Source: an uncultured Clostridium sp.
GTDB lineage: Bacteria; Bacillota; Clostridia; TANB77; CAG-508
NCBI GenBank assembly: GCA_947574235.1
Contig: CANPIU010000014.1
Location: forward strand, 1 to 39,394
Reading direction: 5' to 3'
Length of the DNA stretch: 39,394 nucleotides
Both the position numbers and the translations under genes were made by a program. Position 1 is the stretch's first letter. Each line of letters begins with the position of its first letter. This document shows positions 9,004 through 18,736 of this stretch, in pieces. The notes under the pieces were generated by a model, which did no database searches, was not told the DNA's origin, and saw only the letters and a list, made by a program, of their open reading frames with translations.

Positions 9004-10668
9004 ATGACAGATATCGAAATTGCAAGAAGTACCAAACTAGACAACATAGTAGACATAGCTAAAAAGGTAGGAATTAAAGAGGAGGACGTAGAACCATACG
9101 GAAAATACAAAGCCAAAATTTCCGAAAAAGTATATGAAAATTTAAAAGATAAACCAAACGGAAAACTAATCTTAGTAACAGCCGTAAACCCAACACCGTT
9201 AGGAGAAGGAAAAACAACCATATCCATAGCGGTAGCAGATGGACTAAGAACCATAGGAAAAAATTCCATCTTAGCCTTAAGAGAACCATCTTTAGGACCA
9301 GTATTTGGTATCAAAGGAGGAGCCACAGGTGGAGGAAAGGTACAAATTGCACCAATGGAAGACATTAACTTACACTTCACAGGAGATATCCATGCTATCA
9401 CAGCAGCGAATAACTTACTTGCCAGCTTAATTGATAACCACATTTATTATGGAAATGAATTAGGCTTTGAAAGAATTGTATGGAAAAGATGCGTAGACTT
9501 AAATGATAGACAATTAAGAGAAGTAGAAACTGGCTTATCTGGCGAAAAGAAAATTGTGCCAAGACATGATAAATTCGATATAACCGTAGCATCAGAAATC
9601 ATGGCAATCGTATGCCTAGCAAGTGACCTAAAAGACCTAAAAGAAAGACTAGGAAACATATTAATTGGTTACAACAAACAAGGCGAGCCAATCTATGCCA
9701 AACAATTAAAAGCAGAAGGAGCCATGACGGTTCTATTAAAGGATGCCTTAAAACCAAACTTAGTACAAACCCTAGAACATACGCCAGCCATTATTCATGG
9801 TGGACCATTTGCTAATATCGCCCATGGTTGTAACAGCATTACCGCTACAAGATTAGCCTTAAAGTTAGGAGATTATGTTGTAACAGAAGCAGGCTTTGGA
9901 GCAGACTTAGGAGCCGAAAAATTCATAGACATTAAATGTAGAAAAGCAGGAATTAAACCAGATGCCGTTGTATTAGTTGCCACCATTAAAGCTATTAAAT
10001 ATCATGGTGGAGTAGAAAAAGACAAAATACAAGAAGAAAATATCGAAGGAATTGAAAGAGGAATTGACAACCTATATCGCCATATTGATAACTTAAAAAA
10101 TAAATTTGGTTTAAATGTCATCGTAGCCTTAAATCGATACATACAAGACACCGAAAAAGAAATCGAATACTTACAAGAAAAATTAGCCGAAAAAGGTGTA
10201 GAACTAAGCTTAGTAGAAGGATGGGCAAAAGGCGGAGAAGGAGCAAGAGACATTGCCGAAAAATTAGTAAACTTGACTGAAAAAGAAGAAAACAACTTCT
10301 CTTATATGTATGAATTAGAAGACTCTATCCAAACCAAAATCGAAAAAATAGCTACCAAAATCTATGGAGCCAAAGGAGTTGATTTTTCAGAAGCAGCCCT
10401 TGCTGAAATCAAAAAAATAGAAGAACTAGGTTATGGAAAATTCCCAGTGTGTATTGCCAAAACACAATACTCTTTCTCAGACGATGCCAAAAATCTAGAG
10501 TGCAAAGGCGACTATAACATAACCATTAGAGATATCCAACTAAAAACAGGAGCAGGCTTTGTTGTTGCACTAGCTGGAAAAATCATGACCATGCCAGGAC
10601 TTCCAAAAGTGCCATCAGCAGAAAGTATCGACATAGACGAAAATGGAGAAATTGTAGGAATATTCTAG
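9004..10668 (+). CDS. fhs: Formate-tetrahydrofolate ligase
   Basis: Makes 10-formyl-tetrahydrofolate from formate, THF and ATP; the product feeds purine synthesis, Met-tRNA formylation and, in acetogens, the Wood-Ljungdahl pathway. The 554-aa length is typical. The ATP loop TPLGEGKTT is present, with ALREPSLGPVFGIKGGATGG, INLHFTGDIHAI, the GCNSITATRLALKL region and the ALAGKIMTMPGLP C-terminal signature. AAGGAGG precedes the ATG at ideal spacing. Codon use (many ACC, ATC, TTA) looks like that of a well-expressed gene. It is flanked downstream by a GTCCC repeat. Confidence 0.98.
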   Translation: MTDIEIARSTKLDNIVDIAKKVGIKEEDVEPYGKYKAKISEKVYENLKDKPNGKLILVTAVNPTPLGEGKTTISIAVADGLRTIGKNSILALREPSLGPVFGIKGGATGGGKVQIAPMEDINLHFTGDIHAITAANNLLASLIDNHIYYGNELGFERIVWKRCVDLNDRQLREVETGLSGEKKIVPRHDKFDITVASEIMAIVCLASDLKDLKERLGNILIGYNKQGEPIYAKQLKAEGAMTVLLKDALKPNLVQTLEHTPAIIHGGPFANIAHGCNSITATRLALKLGDYVVTEAGFGADLGAEKFIDIKCRKAGIKPDAVVLVATIKAIKYHGGVEKDKIQEENIEGIERGIDNLYRHIDNLKNKFGLNVIVALNRYIQDTEKEIEYLQEKLAEKGVELSLVEGWAKGGEGARDIAEKLVNLTEKEENNFSYMYELEDSIQTKIEKIATKIYGAKGVDFSEAALAEIKKIEELGYGKFPVCIAKTQYSFSDDAKNLECKGDYNITIRDIQLKTGAGFVVALAGKIMTMPGLPKVPSAESIDIDENGEIVGIF

Positions 10669-10714
10669 TGTCCCTTTTGTCCCTTTTTGGGACAGTCCCT
10701 AAAGTGGACATTAT
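10669..10714. repeat. GTCCC/GGGAC palindromic repeat after fhs
   Basis: Contains TCCCTTTTTGGGACAGTCCC followed by TAAAGTGGACATT. Nearly the same 34-base unit recurs at 15972-16006 and, inverted, at 18664-18703. Confidence 0.7.
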
Positions 10715-10732
10715 GAAAGAAGGAAGAAAAAG

Positions 10733-11386
10733 ATGCAAGATAAATTTAAAATGACACGAGAGCAAGCTATATTTTTAGCCAAAAGAAATATTGTGGACTA
10801 TATTTGGAAAAGTGCTCATTTGGAAGGAATCGACGTAACTTTTTCAGAAACGCAACAGATTTATGATGGTGTGAATGTAGGACGTTTAAGGGTTGATGAG
10901 ATAGTAACGATTAACAATCTAAAACATGCTTGGCAATTTATATTAAGTACAGTAGAACAAAAAGCAAATTTTAACTATTTGTGTAGTATTAATGCGTTAG
11001 TAGGAAGCAATTTAGTTGAAAACGCAGGAAATATCAGAAGTGGAGAAGTTCGAATAGGAGGTACAAATTGGAAACCAGCCCTTCCAAATAAAAAGTTATT
11101 TGAACAGCAAATGGAGAAAATAGACCAAATAGAAAATACCACACAACGTGCCATAGAAGCTATGATTTATATCATGAAATCTCAAGTATTTTGGGATGGA
11201 AATAAAAGAAGTGCTATGTTATTTGCCAATCAAAACATGATACAAAATGGAGCAGGAATTATTCATATTCCAATTGATAAAAAAGAAGAATTTGGTAAGC
11301 TATTAATTCAATACTATGAGACCGATGACAAAAAAGAATTAGAGACCTTTCTTTATGACAATTGTATTGATGGAATTGAATTTTAA
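10733..11386 (+). CDS. Fic/Doc-family protein lacking the catalytic His
   Basis: Fic proteins usually transfer AMP from ATP to a target protein, using a HxFx(D/E)GN(G/K)R loop. Here the loop is QVFWDGNKR (residues 151-159), so the base His is replaced by Gln while Phe153, Asp155, Gly156, Asn157, Lys158 and Arg159 are kept. The upstream FSETQQIYDG segment (about 37-46) looks like part of the fold in which related family members carry a regulatory motif. Without the His, classical AMP transfer is doubtful; other chemistry or a binding role is possible. The ATG is preceded by GAAGGAAG. It is followed 31 bases later by an MFS-like gene. Confidence 0.8.
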   Translation: MQDKFKMTREQAIFLAKRNIVDYIWKSAHLEGIDVTFSETQQIYDGVNVGRLRVDEIVTINNLKHAWQFILSTVEQKANFNYLCSINALVGSNLVENAGNIRSGEVRIGGTNWKPALPNKKLFEQQMEKIDQIENTTQRAIEAMIYIMKSQVFWDGNKRSAMLFANQNMIQNGAGIIHIPIDKKEEFGKLLIQYYETDDKKELETFLYDNCIDGIEF

Positions 11387-11417
11387 CAAAGACAAACAAT
11401 AAGAGGACAAAGGAAAA

Positions 11418-12629
11418 ATGGGAGAAAAATTTGCAAAATTAAAAGAAGAAAACAAAGTACTAGTCATGTTAGCATTTTTTAGTATATCCATAGGTTTGTG
11501 GACCAATTTTAAACAACTATGGTTACAAGACAATCACTTAGAAGTAGAGAAAATTAGTCAAATTTTAAGCATATCAGGGCTATTTTGTGTAATAGCCTTA
11601 ATTGTGTTTGCCAAAAAAGTTTCCCTAAAAAATATCCAAAAAGTAATTACCATAGCTTTGCTGATAAAAGCTATAAACTTAAGCCTATTAGCCTTACTTA
11701 ATCATACCCAAAACCAAAAAATAATTGAAATCGTAATCATACTAGATGCTGTTTTAGAAAACTTAATTGTCATTAGTATTTATCCTTTAATTGTAACCAT
11801 CAAAAAAGAAAACAAATTATATAGCAAAAGAAAATTAGTAGAATATCTATTTAAAGACATAGGAATTTTAATAGGTGGTATCTTAATCGGAAAAGCTATC
11901 TTAGGGCTTGTAGTTGATTATAATATATGCTTAATGATATCTATTGTCTTTTTAGTTCTAGCCTTTATCACCATATGCAACATAAAAAGAACCATAACAA
12001 TAGAAAAGCCAACAAGCATGAAAGACAGCTTAAAATATGCTGTAAAAGATAAAATACAAAGAAATTATTATGGGTATATCCTATTTTCAGAAATAGCCAT
12101 GAACACAGGTCTAGGGCTAAAAATGTTGATGCTTACCAATCAAATAGGATTTTCGGATGCCGAAGCTACGAATTATTTATTGATGATAGGGCTGCTAGCT
12201 GATGCCATAGGAATTTTTATTTTAAAATATTTGACGCCGAAAAACGACTATCTAACCATAACCCTTAAATTTGGTATTCGATTTTGGTTCTATGGGGTAG
12301 CATTTTTCTCCAATAATTTGACAAGTTGTTTGATTGCCATGAGTTGGTCGATTTTAATTTCAACAGCTTATGAAAATGTAGTGGATGCACCCTATGTCAA
12401 TCGAATTCCCAATGAATATCAAATCCTATTTACGAATTATCGTTATATCGTAAAAACCATAGGAACTTCTATTGGACTATATTTTGCAGGAAAAGTATAT
12501 CCATTAGGAATACCTTGTATGTTAGGCTTATCCGCATTTATTATGATTTTTCAGATTAGTTTTGCCTATTATTTAGTTTATCTTAGAAAGAAAGAGGAAG
12601 TAAATGAAAGCCAATTACAAAAATCATGA
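11418..12629 (+). CDS. MFS-like multi-spanning membrane protein
   Basis: A 403-aa protein with about 10-12 hydrophobic helices. The pattern suggests a major facilitator-type transporter or efflux protein (an N-terminal LAFFSISIGLWTNFKQLWL helix and paired helices with short charged loops), though no diagnostic substrate motif is visible. It overlaps the start of the next ABC exporter gene by 26 bases, which implies translational coupling and a shared role. AGGACAAAGGA precedes the ATG. The function is inferred only from topology and neighbours. Confidence 0.65.
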   Translation: MGEKFAKLKEENKVLVMLAFFSISIGLWTNFKQLWLQDNHLEVEKISQILSISGLFCVIALIVFAKKVSLKNIQKVITIALLIKAINLSLLALLNHTQNQKIIEIVIILDAVLENLIVISIYPLIVTIKKENKLYSKRKLVEYLFKDIGILIGGILIGKAILGLVVDYNICLMISIVFLVLAFITICNIKRTITIEKPTSMKDSLKYAVKDKIQRNYYGYILFSEIAMNTGLGLKMLMLTNQIGFSDAEATNYLLMIGLLADAIGIFILKYLTPKNDYLTITLKFGIRFWFYGVAFFSNNLTSCLIAMSWSILISTAYENVVDAPYVNRIPNEYQILFTNYRYIVKTIGTSIGLYFAGKVYPLGIPCMLGLSAFIMIFQISFAYYLVYLRKKEEVNESQLQKS

Positions 12630-14343
12630 AATCCTGATTAAAGAACTAAAAAGAACTTTTCCTATCTATATCTTAGGGATGGTTTTTCATGCCATTTGTA
12701 TCTATATTCTATACAAAATTCCTACCATAATAGGAGAAATACTAGACCTATTATTGGCTGGAAATATCGATAAAGAAATCATCATGAACCAAGTAGTAAC
12801 CTTAATTCAATACTCTGTTTTTATGATAATACCAAGAGTAATATTTAGAACCCTGTATTTTCGAAAAGCAAGAGTATCGGATACGTACTTAAGAAAAAAA
12901 GTAATCGAACACTTGCAGTTTGTTAAGCCAGAATATTATGACCAAGAAGAAAAAGGGGCTTATTTAGCTTACTTAACCAAAGAAATCTTAATGGTATACA
13001 AATTTTTTGGAAATGCATTTTTTAATGTAACAAGGCTATGTATAGCACCCATCATTGGGATTGCTATGATTGGAAAAAATGTCAATTTAGGCTTAGCCAT
13101 TACCGTTTTACCATGCTTGCCAGTAGCAATCTTTTGGCTAGTCAAGCTATACCGAAAATTAGACCAAGAAATTGAAAAAGCAAGAGTCGTAAATGTGGAA
13201 TATTCCAATACCATAGAACAAAATACCTCTGGGTTTCCATTAATTAAATTATATAATGAACAACAACACCAAAAAGAAAAATTCGAAAAAATAAATGAAG
13301 AAAATTATCAAGCCGATTATCGAATTGGTGTAGTCAAAAACAAAATTAGTAATGTGATAAACATTTTATATGCTACTTGTTATTCCTTAGGGTTTGCCAT
13401 TGGTGTGTACTTAATACAAAAAAATCTAATAACCATAGGAGATTTAACCGTTTATATAGCCTGTATTAGTTTTGCTTTATCCGAAGTTACCAGAGCAATT
13501 GACCCACTTTTAAATGGAATTGCTTATTTTAAACAAGCCAAAAGAAGATATAATTATTTCTTCAATTTAGATACCTATAGCCAAGAAGGAAAAGAATTAG
13601 AAGAAATCAATTCCATCGAAATCAATCATTTGACCTATCGTTATGCACAAAATAGGAAGCCAGCATTGGAAGATATTTGTCTAAAAATTCAAAGAGGAGA
13701 AAAAATAGGAATTATCGGACAAATCGGAAGTGGAAAAACCACCTTGATGAATATTTTAGCAGGTTTTTATGAAGTGCCAGAAAATACCGTAAAAATCAAT
13801 GGAACCAACATACAAGAATATGCCAGAGAAAGCATCTTTCAAAAAATAGGCTATGCCATGCAAAAAAGTATTGTTTTAGATGAGAATATTCGAGATAACA
13901 TTGATATGAAACAAGAAAAAGCAAACGAAGCCATTGAAAACGTGATTGCTAAATCAGAACTTTTAGAAGACGTCGAGAAGATGGAAGAAAAATTAGAAAC
14001 TAAAATTGGCGAAAATGGTGCAAAAGTATCAGGCGGTCAACGACAAAGAATTCAAATTGCAAGAACACTGTTAGAAACAAGAGAAGTAAATATCTTTGAT
14101 GATAGTTTATCTGCTTTAGACAGTGAAACCGAAAAAAAGGTTTTACAAGCCATACAACAAGAAATACAAAACCATATCTTAATTTTGGTTTCCAATAAAG
14201 TCAGTATGATGGCAAATATGGACCGAGTTTATGTATTAGTCGATGGTCAAATAAAAGATAGTGGAACGCATCAAGAATTGTTACAAACCAATTCATTTTA
14301 CCAAGAACTAGCACAATATGAGAAAGAGGGTGAAGCATATTAA
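12604..14343 (+). CDS. ABC exporter half-transporter A of pair 1
   Basis: A 579-aa fused permease/ATPase of the type I exporter class: six-helix domain (about residues 1-320), then a nucleotide-binding domain. Walker A is GQIGSGKTT and the signature is VSGGQRQRIQIA. Walker B is FDDSLSALD, with Asp where the catalytic Glu normally stands, and the switch His is replaced (VSNKVS). These changes mark the degenerate half of a heterodimeric exporter. The partner with a canonical Walker B (FDEPTSNID) follows with a 26-base overlap. GAGGAAG precedes the ATG. Substrate unknown; peptides, lipids or drugs are possible. Confidence 0.88.
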   Translation: MKANYKNHEILIKELKRTFPIYILGMVFHAICIYILYKIPTIIGEILDLLLAGNIDKEIIMNQVVTLIQYSVFMIIPRVIFRTLYFRKARVSDTYLRKKVIEHLQFVKPEYYDQEEKGAYLAYLTKEILMVYKFFGNAFFNVTRLCIAPIIGIAMIGKNVNLGLAITVLPCLPVAIFWLVKLYRKLDQEIEKARVVNVEYSNTIEQNTSGFPLIKLYNEQQHQKEKFEKINEENYQADYRIGVVKNKISNVINILYATCYSLGFAIGVYLIQKNLITIGDLTVYIACISFALSEVTRAIDPLLNGIAYFKQAKRRYNYFFNLDTYSQEGKELEEINSIEINHLTYRYAQNRKPALEDICLKIQRGEKIGIIGQIGSGKTTLMNILAGFYEVPENTVKINGTNIQEYARESIFQKIGYAMQKSIVLDENIRDNIDMKQEKANEAIENVIAKSELLEDVEKMEEKLETKIGENGAKVSGGQRQRIQIARTLLETREVNIFDDSLSALDSETEKKVLQAIQQEIQNHILILVSNKVSMMANMDRVYVLVDGQIKDSGTHQELLQTNSFYQELAQYEKEGEAY

Positions 14344-15973
14344 GAGTATCGTAAAAAACTACTGGAAATCCTTTATGGGAATCATCCTGTTATTAATTTT
14401 GGTTAATATTTTTGGAACCATTCATCCCTTTATTATGAAGCAAATTTTAGAGGTAGACTTGCAAGCAGATAATATCCAAACGGTGCTACTAAAATTAGTG
14501 ATTGCTTATGTTTTCGTTCATATAGGTTATGCATTTTTTAAAAACGCAAGAAACATAAAAGTAAATCAAATTATGGCGAAAGTCTTAAGAGATATTCGAA
14601 CTAACGTATTTGAAAAAGTATTACATTTTAAGATGAAAACCTTTGAAAAATATAGTTCAGCCCAGATTTATACCAGACTTACCAACGACGTAAACGAATT
14701 ATTCAATTTATTTTTTGGAGTGCTAAATGTAGTCGTAAATAATATCGTTTATTTAATCTTTGTTGTAATCATGATGTTTTTTGCCAATGTATCTTTAGCG
14801 TGGATTGGCTTTTTCATGGTTGTACTAATTGCTAATTCTACGATGAAGTTTACCAACGTGCTAGGAAAAATCCGCAAGAAATTTTTGCGAGAAAGAGACT
14901 TCTTAAACAAGGAGTTTTCAGAGATTTATAATAAAAATAAATTAACTTACCTATATCATATACAAAAAAAGAACATGGAAAAAACAGATTATTTTTTCGA
15001 AAGGGAATTAAAATTTAGAAAAGAATATATCTTTGTGCATCATTTTACATATTGGGCGCAAGTTTTACTAGAAGCCTTTGGAATTTATAGTGTACTTTAT
15101 TATGCCTTAAATATCAATACCTCTATCTCTGTTGGAACCATTTATCTAGTCCTATTTTTCATTAAAGAGTGTAGAGCACCCTTAAACGAAATTTGCGACC
15201 AAATGGAGGAAATTCAAAATGCTACCGTTTCTTACCAAAGAATTAAAGAACTACTAAAAGAAGGAGCAGGAGAAGATATCGAAAAAGGAGAAGAAGTAGA
15301 GATTATTAAAGGCGATATCGAATTTCAAAATGTATGTATGAAATACAACCAAGAAATGGTTTTAAAAAATGTATCTTTCATCATTAAAGAAGGTTCCAAA
15401 GTAACCATTGCAGGACGAACAGGAGCAGGGAAGTCAACTTTGGTTAATGTATTTATGAAATTATATGAAATCCAAAGTGGGAAGATTTTAATTGGAAATC
15501 AAGATATCCATAAACTAGCAACCAAAAGCCTTAGAAACAATATCTCCTATATCTCGCAAAATCCTTATATCTTTGCAGACACCGTAAGAAACAATATCCG
15601 ACTAGGAAATGAAGCCATAACCGATGAACAAATTTTAGAACTAGCACAGAAAATGGGAGCAGACAGCTTATTTGCAAAATTGCCAGAAGGCTTAGACACT
15701 AAGATAAAAACCAAGGAAATGTCTTATGGAGAATTGCAAATCCTTGCCTTTATCCGTGCCATTTTGCATCAAGCTAATATCTATATCTTTGATGAGCCAA
15801 CCTCCAATATTGACTTAAAAACCGAAAAAATGATACAACAAATCATTGACCACATTGCCAAAACAAGTACAGTAATTATCATCGCCCACAGAAAATCAAC
15901 CATAGCTAGTTCTGATAAAATTATATATCTCAAAGACGGCCAAGTAGATGCCATAGTAAACAAGAGAGATTAG
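14318..15973 (+). CDS. ABC exporter half-transporter B of pair 1
   Basis: A 551-aa type I exporter subunit with six N-terminal helices and an ATPase domain. Walker A is AGRTGAGKST, Walker B is IFDEPTSNID with the catalytic Glu, and the switch His is in IIAHRKST. The signature is degenerate (MSYGELQ rather than LSGGQ). This complements the preceding subunit, whose signature is canonical but whose Walker B is not, giving one consensus and one degenerate ATP site. The ATG at 14318 lacks an obvious ribosome site, so a GTG at 14330 after GAAAGAGG is also possible; coupling to the upstream gene is likely. A GTCCC repeat follows the stop. Confidence 0.88.
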   Translation: MRKRVKHIKSIVKNYWKSFMGIILLLILVNIFGTIHPFIMKQILEVDLQADNIQTVLLKLVIAYVFVHIGYAFFKNARNIKVNQIMAKVLRDIRTNVFEKVLHFKMKTFEKYSSAQIYTRLTNDVNELFNLFFGVLNVVVNNIVYLIFVVIMMFFANVSLAWIGFFMVVLIANSTMKFTNVLGKIRKKFLRERDFLNKEFSEIYNKNKLTYLYHIQKKNMEKTDYFFERELKFRKEYIFVHHFTYWAQVLLEAFGIYSVLYYALNINTSISVGTIYLVLFFIKECRAPLNEICDQMEEIQNATVSYQRIKELLKEGAGEDIEKGEEVEIIKGDIEFQNVCMKYNQEMVLKNVSFIIKEGSKVTIAGRTGAGKSTLVNVFMKLYEIQSGKILIGNQDIHKLATKSLRNNISYISQNPYIFADTVRNNIRLGNEAITDEQILELAQKMGADSLFAKLPEGLDTKIKTKEMSYGELQILAFIRAILHQANIYIFDEPTSNIDLKTEKMIQQIIDHIAKTSTVIIIAHRKSTIASSDKIIYLKDGQVDAIVNKRD

Positions 15974-16006
15974 TGCCCTTTTTGGGACAGACCCAAAAGT
16001 GGACAT
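15972..16006. repeat. GTCCC/GGGAC palindromic repeat before the AraC-type gene
   Basis: The unit CCCTTTTTGGGACAGACCC followed by AAAAGTGGACATT closely matches the repeat after fhs (10669-10714). It contains the in-frame upstream GTG that could be mistaken for the start of the next gene. Confidence 0.65.
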
Positions 16007-16031
16007 TCGGAAAAAAAGAGAGGAAAATAAA

Positions 16032-16862
16032 GTGAATTATTATGAAAGCTTAAATCAATTAATTGATACGATAGAAAAAAAGTTGGAAATGCCAATTGAC
16101 TATAATGACTTAGCCAAAGTAATTGGAACTTCTAGTTATACGATGCAAAGAATTTTTGCTTTCTTAACAGGTTTGACTGTAACAGAATATATTAGAAGGA
16201 GAAGGTTAAGCAAAGCAGCAGAAGAATTAAGGAAAACAGACCACAAAATAATTGATATAGCCATTAAATATCAATATGATTCGCCAATATCGTTTTCCAA
16301 TGCTTTTAAAAAAATGTATGGTCAAGCCCCTGCTAGTTTTAGAAAAAGTGATTTAGAAGTAACATTTTTTCCAAAAATGGAATTTAATTTAGATATTCAG
16401 GGGAGAAAAGAACTAAAATATCGAATAGTAGAAGGAAAAGAGCAGATTTTTTATGGAAAGGCAACAGATTTCATAGAGGAAGATGATAAAACGGCGATTG
16501 CTAATCTCTATGAGCAAATAGAAAAAGATGGAACGAAGAAATTTCTGATTGAGAATAGTAAAGAAAAAGCATTATATTATGGGATTTATCAATCTATTTA
16601 TGAAGATTGTGATTATACAGGAAAGGGACGATACTATGTCGTTGGAAAAACACCACGTGAAGATTTTGTAGAAATAAAACTTCCCAAAGCTAAATGGGCT
16701 TGTTTTCGCGTGCCGAATCATGAGCAAAGAGATATTGTAAAATTATGTAATAAAATTTATGATAAATGGTTACCCAATACCGAATATTTCTTGTTATCAA
16801 CCTATCCAGAATTTGAAATTTATTACGAAGATTATTGTGAAATCTGTATAGCTGTTGAGTAA
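16032..16862 (+). CDS. AraC-type regulator with GyrI-like effector domain
   Basis: A 276-aa protein with an N-terminal AraC DNA-binding domain (two helix-turn-helix units, DYNDLAKVIGTSSYTMQRIF and DIAIKYQYDSPISFSNAFKK) and a C-terminal effector-binding domain of the GyrI/BacR type. This architecture is common in regulators of drug-efflux genes. It sits between two ABC exporter pairs and probably controls one or both. The start is GTG at 16032, with GAGAGG eight bases upstream and a family-like NYYESLNQLI start. An earlier GTG at 15999 lies inside a repeat and would add a CGG codon, so it is rejected. Confidence 0.85.
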   Translation: MNYYESLNQLIDTIEKKLEMPIDYNDLAKVIGTSSYTMQRIFAFLTGLTVTEYIRRRRLSKAAEELRKTDHKIIDIAIKYQYDSPISFSNAFKKMYGQAPASFRKSDLEVTFFPKMEFNLDIQGRKELKYRIVEGKEQIFYGKATDFIEEDDKTAIANLYEQIEKDGTKKFLIENSKEKALYYGIYQSIYEDCDYTGKGRYYVVGKTPREDFVEIKLPKAKWACFRVPNHEQRDIVKLCNKIYDKWLPNTEYFLLSTYPEFEIYYEDYCEICIAVE

Positions 16863-16894
16863 AACTAATAAAATTGATACCAAAAAAGTGAAGT

Positions 16895-16942
16895 AAAAAA
16901 CTCTTATTAAGGATATAGTTATCTTTAGTTAGAGTTTTTTGT
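16895..16942 (+). terminator. Rho-independent terminator after the AraC-type gene
   Basis: AAAAAACTCT (16895-16904) pairs with AGAGTTTTTT (16931-16940), with an inner GATA/TATC stem, and ends in T residues. It separates the regulator from ABC pair 2. Confidence 0.75.
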
Positions 16943-16962
16943 TGTAATAAAGGGGAAAAGAA

Positions 16963-18662
16963 ATGAAAATGTTAAAAGGAAGCAAAAAATATATAATGGT
17001 ATTGATTTTACTAAGTGGCATGATATCTTATTTTAGCCTACAAATCGCTCTATATGTAAGTTATGCAGTAGATGGTATTTTATTTAAAAATGGTGAGCAA
17101 ATTCCAGCGTATTTAAGGGGCATATTGGAACTACCACCAATTGAAAGTTTACTGTTTTTAAGTGGCATTATTATTGTCATTAACTTAATCGTAGCTTTTT
17201 TTAGTTATGTAAGAGAAAGAATTACGACGAAATTTACTTTAGGCATTAGTGCTAATCTAAAAGAAAAATTATATGGTCATATTTTAAAATTAAAATATCA
17301 AGAATATCAATCTTATAGCAAAGTAGAAATGCTACAAAGAGCCAATGAGGATGCAGCCGAATATGCTAATTTTTACAAAGTTCAATTCAATTTAATCTTA
17401 GATATCATCTCCCTAACCTTCTTTATTGTAACACAAGGGATATTTTTGAGCACTTCTGTAACCATATATTTAGCAGTAACCGTTATTATCATGCTTTTAT
17501 TTTCCTTTTGGTACTATCGAAAAATGACAGCAATGCTAGAAAAAGTAATAACCAAAAAGAGAAAACTTTTAGGCGCTGTAATTAACAATGTAAATCAATT
17601 CAAATTTGTTAGAATTTATAACCGACAAAAAGAAGAAATCCAAAAATACGAAAGACTAAACAAGGATTATACCAAAGAAGACATTAAATTTGTAAAATTT
17701 ATCCTATTCTTTGATATTGTTAGTGAACATATCACCTATTTAAGTGACCCTATTATATGCTTGTTAGGAGGAATTTCCATTATGCATGGAGAAATGACAC
17801 TTCGGTACACTAACGGCTCTATTATTGTTTGCCACAAAAATACTAAACACCTTATACTCATTTGGAGAAAACCTAGAAACCATAGATACCTTTTTAGTAG
17901 TAAGACAAAAAATCAAAAAATTAATGACGTTAGAAGAGGAAGAGCAGGGAAATCATGCTTATGATTTAGATGGAGATATCACATTTCACAATGTTTCTGT
18001 TGAGATTGATAAAAAGACAATCATTGAAAATTTAAATTTTTCAATCCAAAAGGGAGAAAAAATAGCTATTTTAGGAGAAAATGGAAGTGGAAAAAGTATG
18101 TTAGCCAAAGCCATGTTAGGATTTTATCCTGTCAGCAAGCGGAAATATCTATTTCAACTATCATAACACCAAACAGCTAGACAATGAAAATATCAGACGA
18201 TATGTCGATTTAGTTTCAGGAGAAGCAGACCTATTTACAGGAACCATATTAAAAAATATAGAATTAGATGCTACGAAAGCGAAAGATAAGGATAAGGCAG
18301 AAGAGGAACAACTAATCAAAGTGAGTAAACAAGCAGAAATCTACCAAGACATAAAAGGCTTCGATGAAAAATATCAAACCGTAGTAGGAGAAAAAGGCGT
18401 AAAACTATCAGGAGGACAAAAGCAAAGAATACTCATTGCAAGAGCCTTGTTAAGAAACAAGCCAATTCTAATTTTCGACAATGCTTTCAGTAAATTAGAC
18501 AACCAGACCTCTCAAAAAATATTGCAAAATTTAGTCAACAACTACCCTGAAACCACTATGATATTCATTACCCATAAGCGTGAAATACAAAACTTTGTAA
18601 ATAGGTGTCTTGTTTTGGACTCTTTTGGTCCCTTTTTGGGACTGTCCCAAAAAGGGAATTAG
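16963..18662 (+). CDS. ABC exporter half-transporter A of pair 2, two +1 CGG shifts
   Basis: A type I ABC exporter subunit of 565 aa if C17803 and C18140 are skipped. Residues 1-280 form the membrane domain, the first shift restores TL-GTLTALLLFA in the last helices, and the second lies between Walker A (GENGSGKS) and the Q-loop region (PVSK-GNIYFN). The signature is LSGGQKQRILIARA and the switch is ITHKRE. Walker B is IFDNAFSKLD, with Asn for the catalytic Glu, so this is a degenerate half. In the zero frame the product stops at 17964 after the membrane domain. The last codons and stop (SFGPFLGLSQKGN) come from a GTCCC repeat that overlaps the 3' end, so the natural C-terminus has been replaced. 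GGGGAAAAG precedes the ATG. Confidence 0.85.
17803..17806 (+). other. Candidate +1 recoding site 1 in ABC pair 2A (CTT C GGT)
   Basis: Zero-frame CGG at 17803-17805. Skipping the C joins Leu280 to Gly281 and continues the membrane domain. This is the only one of the eight sites with GGT rather than GGA. Confidence 0.72.
18140..18143 (+). other. Candidate +1 recoding site 2 in ABC pair 2A (AAG C GGA)
   Basis: CGG at 18140-18142 in the frame entered at 17804. Skipping the C restores the frame through the signature and Walker B. An extra A in an original AGC-GGA would explain the site equally well as an inserted C. Confidence 0.72.
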
Positions 18663-18709
18663 AGAGGACACTTTAGTGCCTGTCCCAAAAAGGGATAAAA
18701 AGGGAAAAT
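18625..18709. repeat. Double palindromic GTCCC/GGGAC repeat overlapping the ABC stop
   Basis: The left half, TCCCTTTTTGGGAC next to GTCCCAAAAAGGGA, is an almost perfect palindrome. The right half is the reverse complement of the unit found after fhs (GGACACTTTAG to AAAAAGGGA). The exporter reading frame ends inside it at 18662. Confidence 0.75.
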
Positions 18710-18736
18710 CAAAAAAAGAGAGGAAAGTGAAGGCTA

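Noticed and set aside
15999..16031. Earlier GTG start for the AraC-type regulator
   Set aside because: It lies in a dispersed repeat, has no ribosome site and would include a CGG codon without a following frame change. GTG at 16032 has a good ribosome site and fits the family start.
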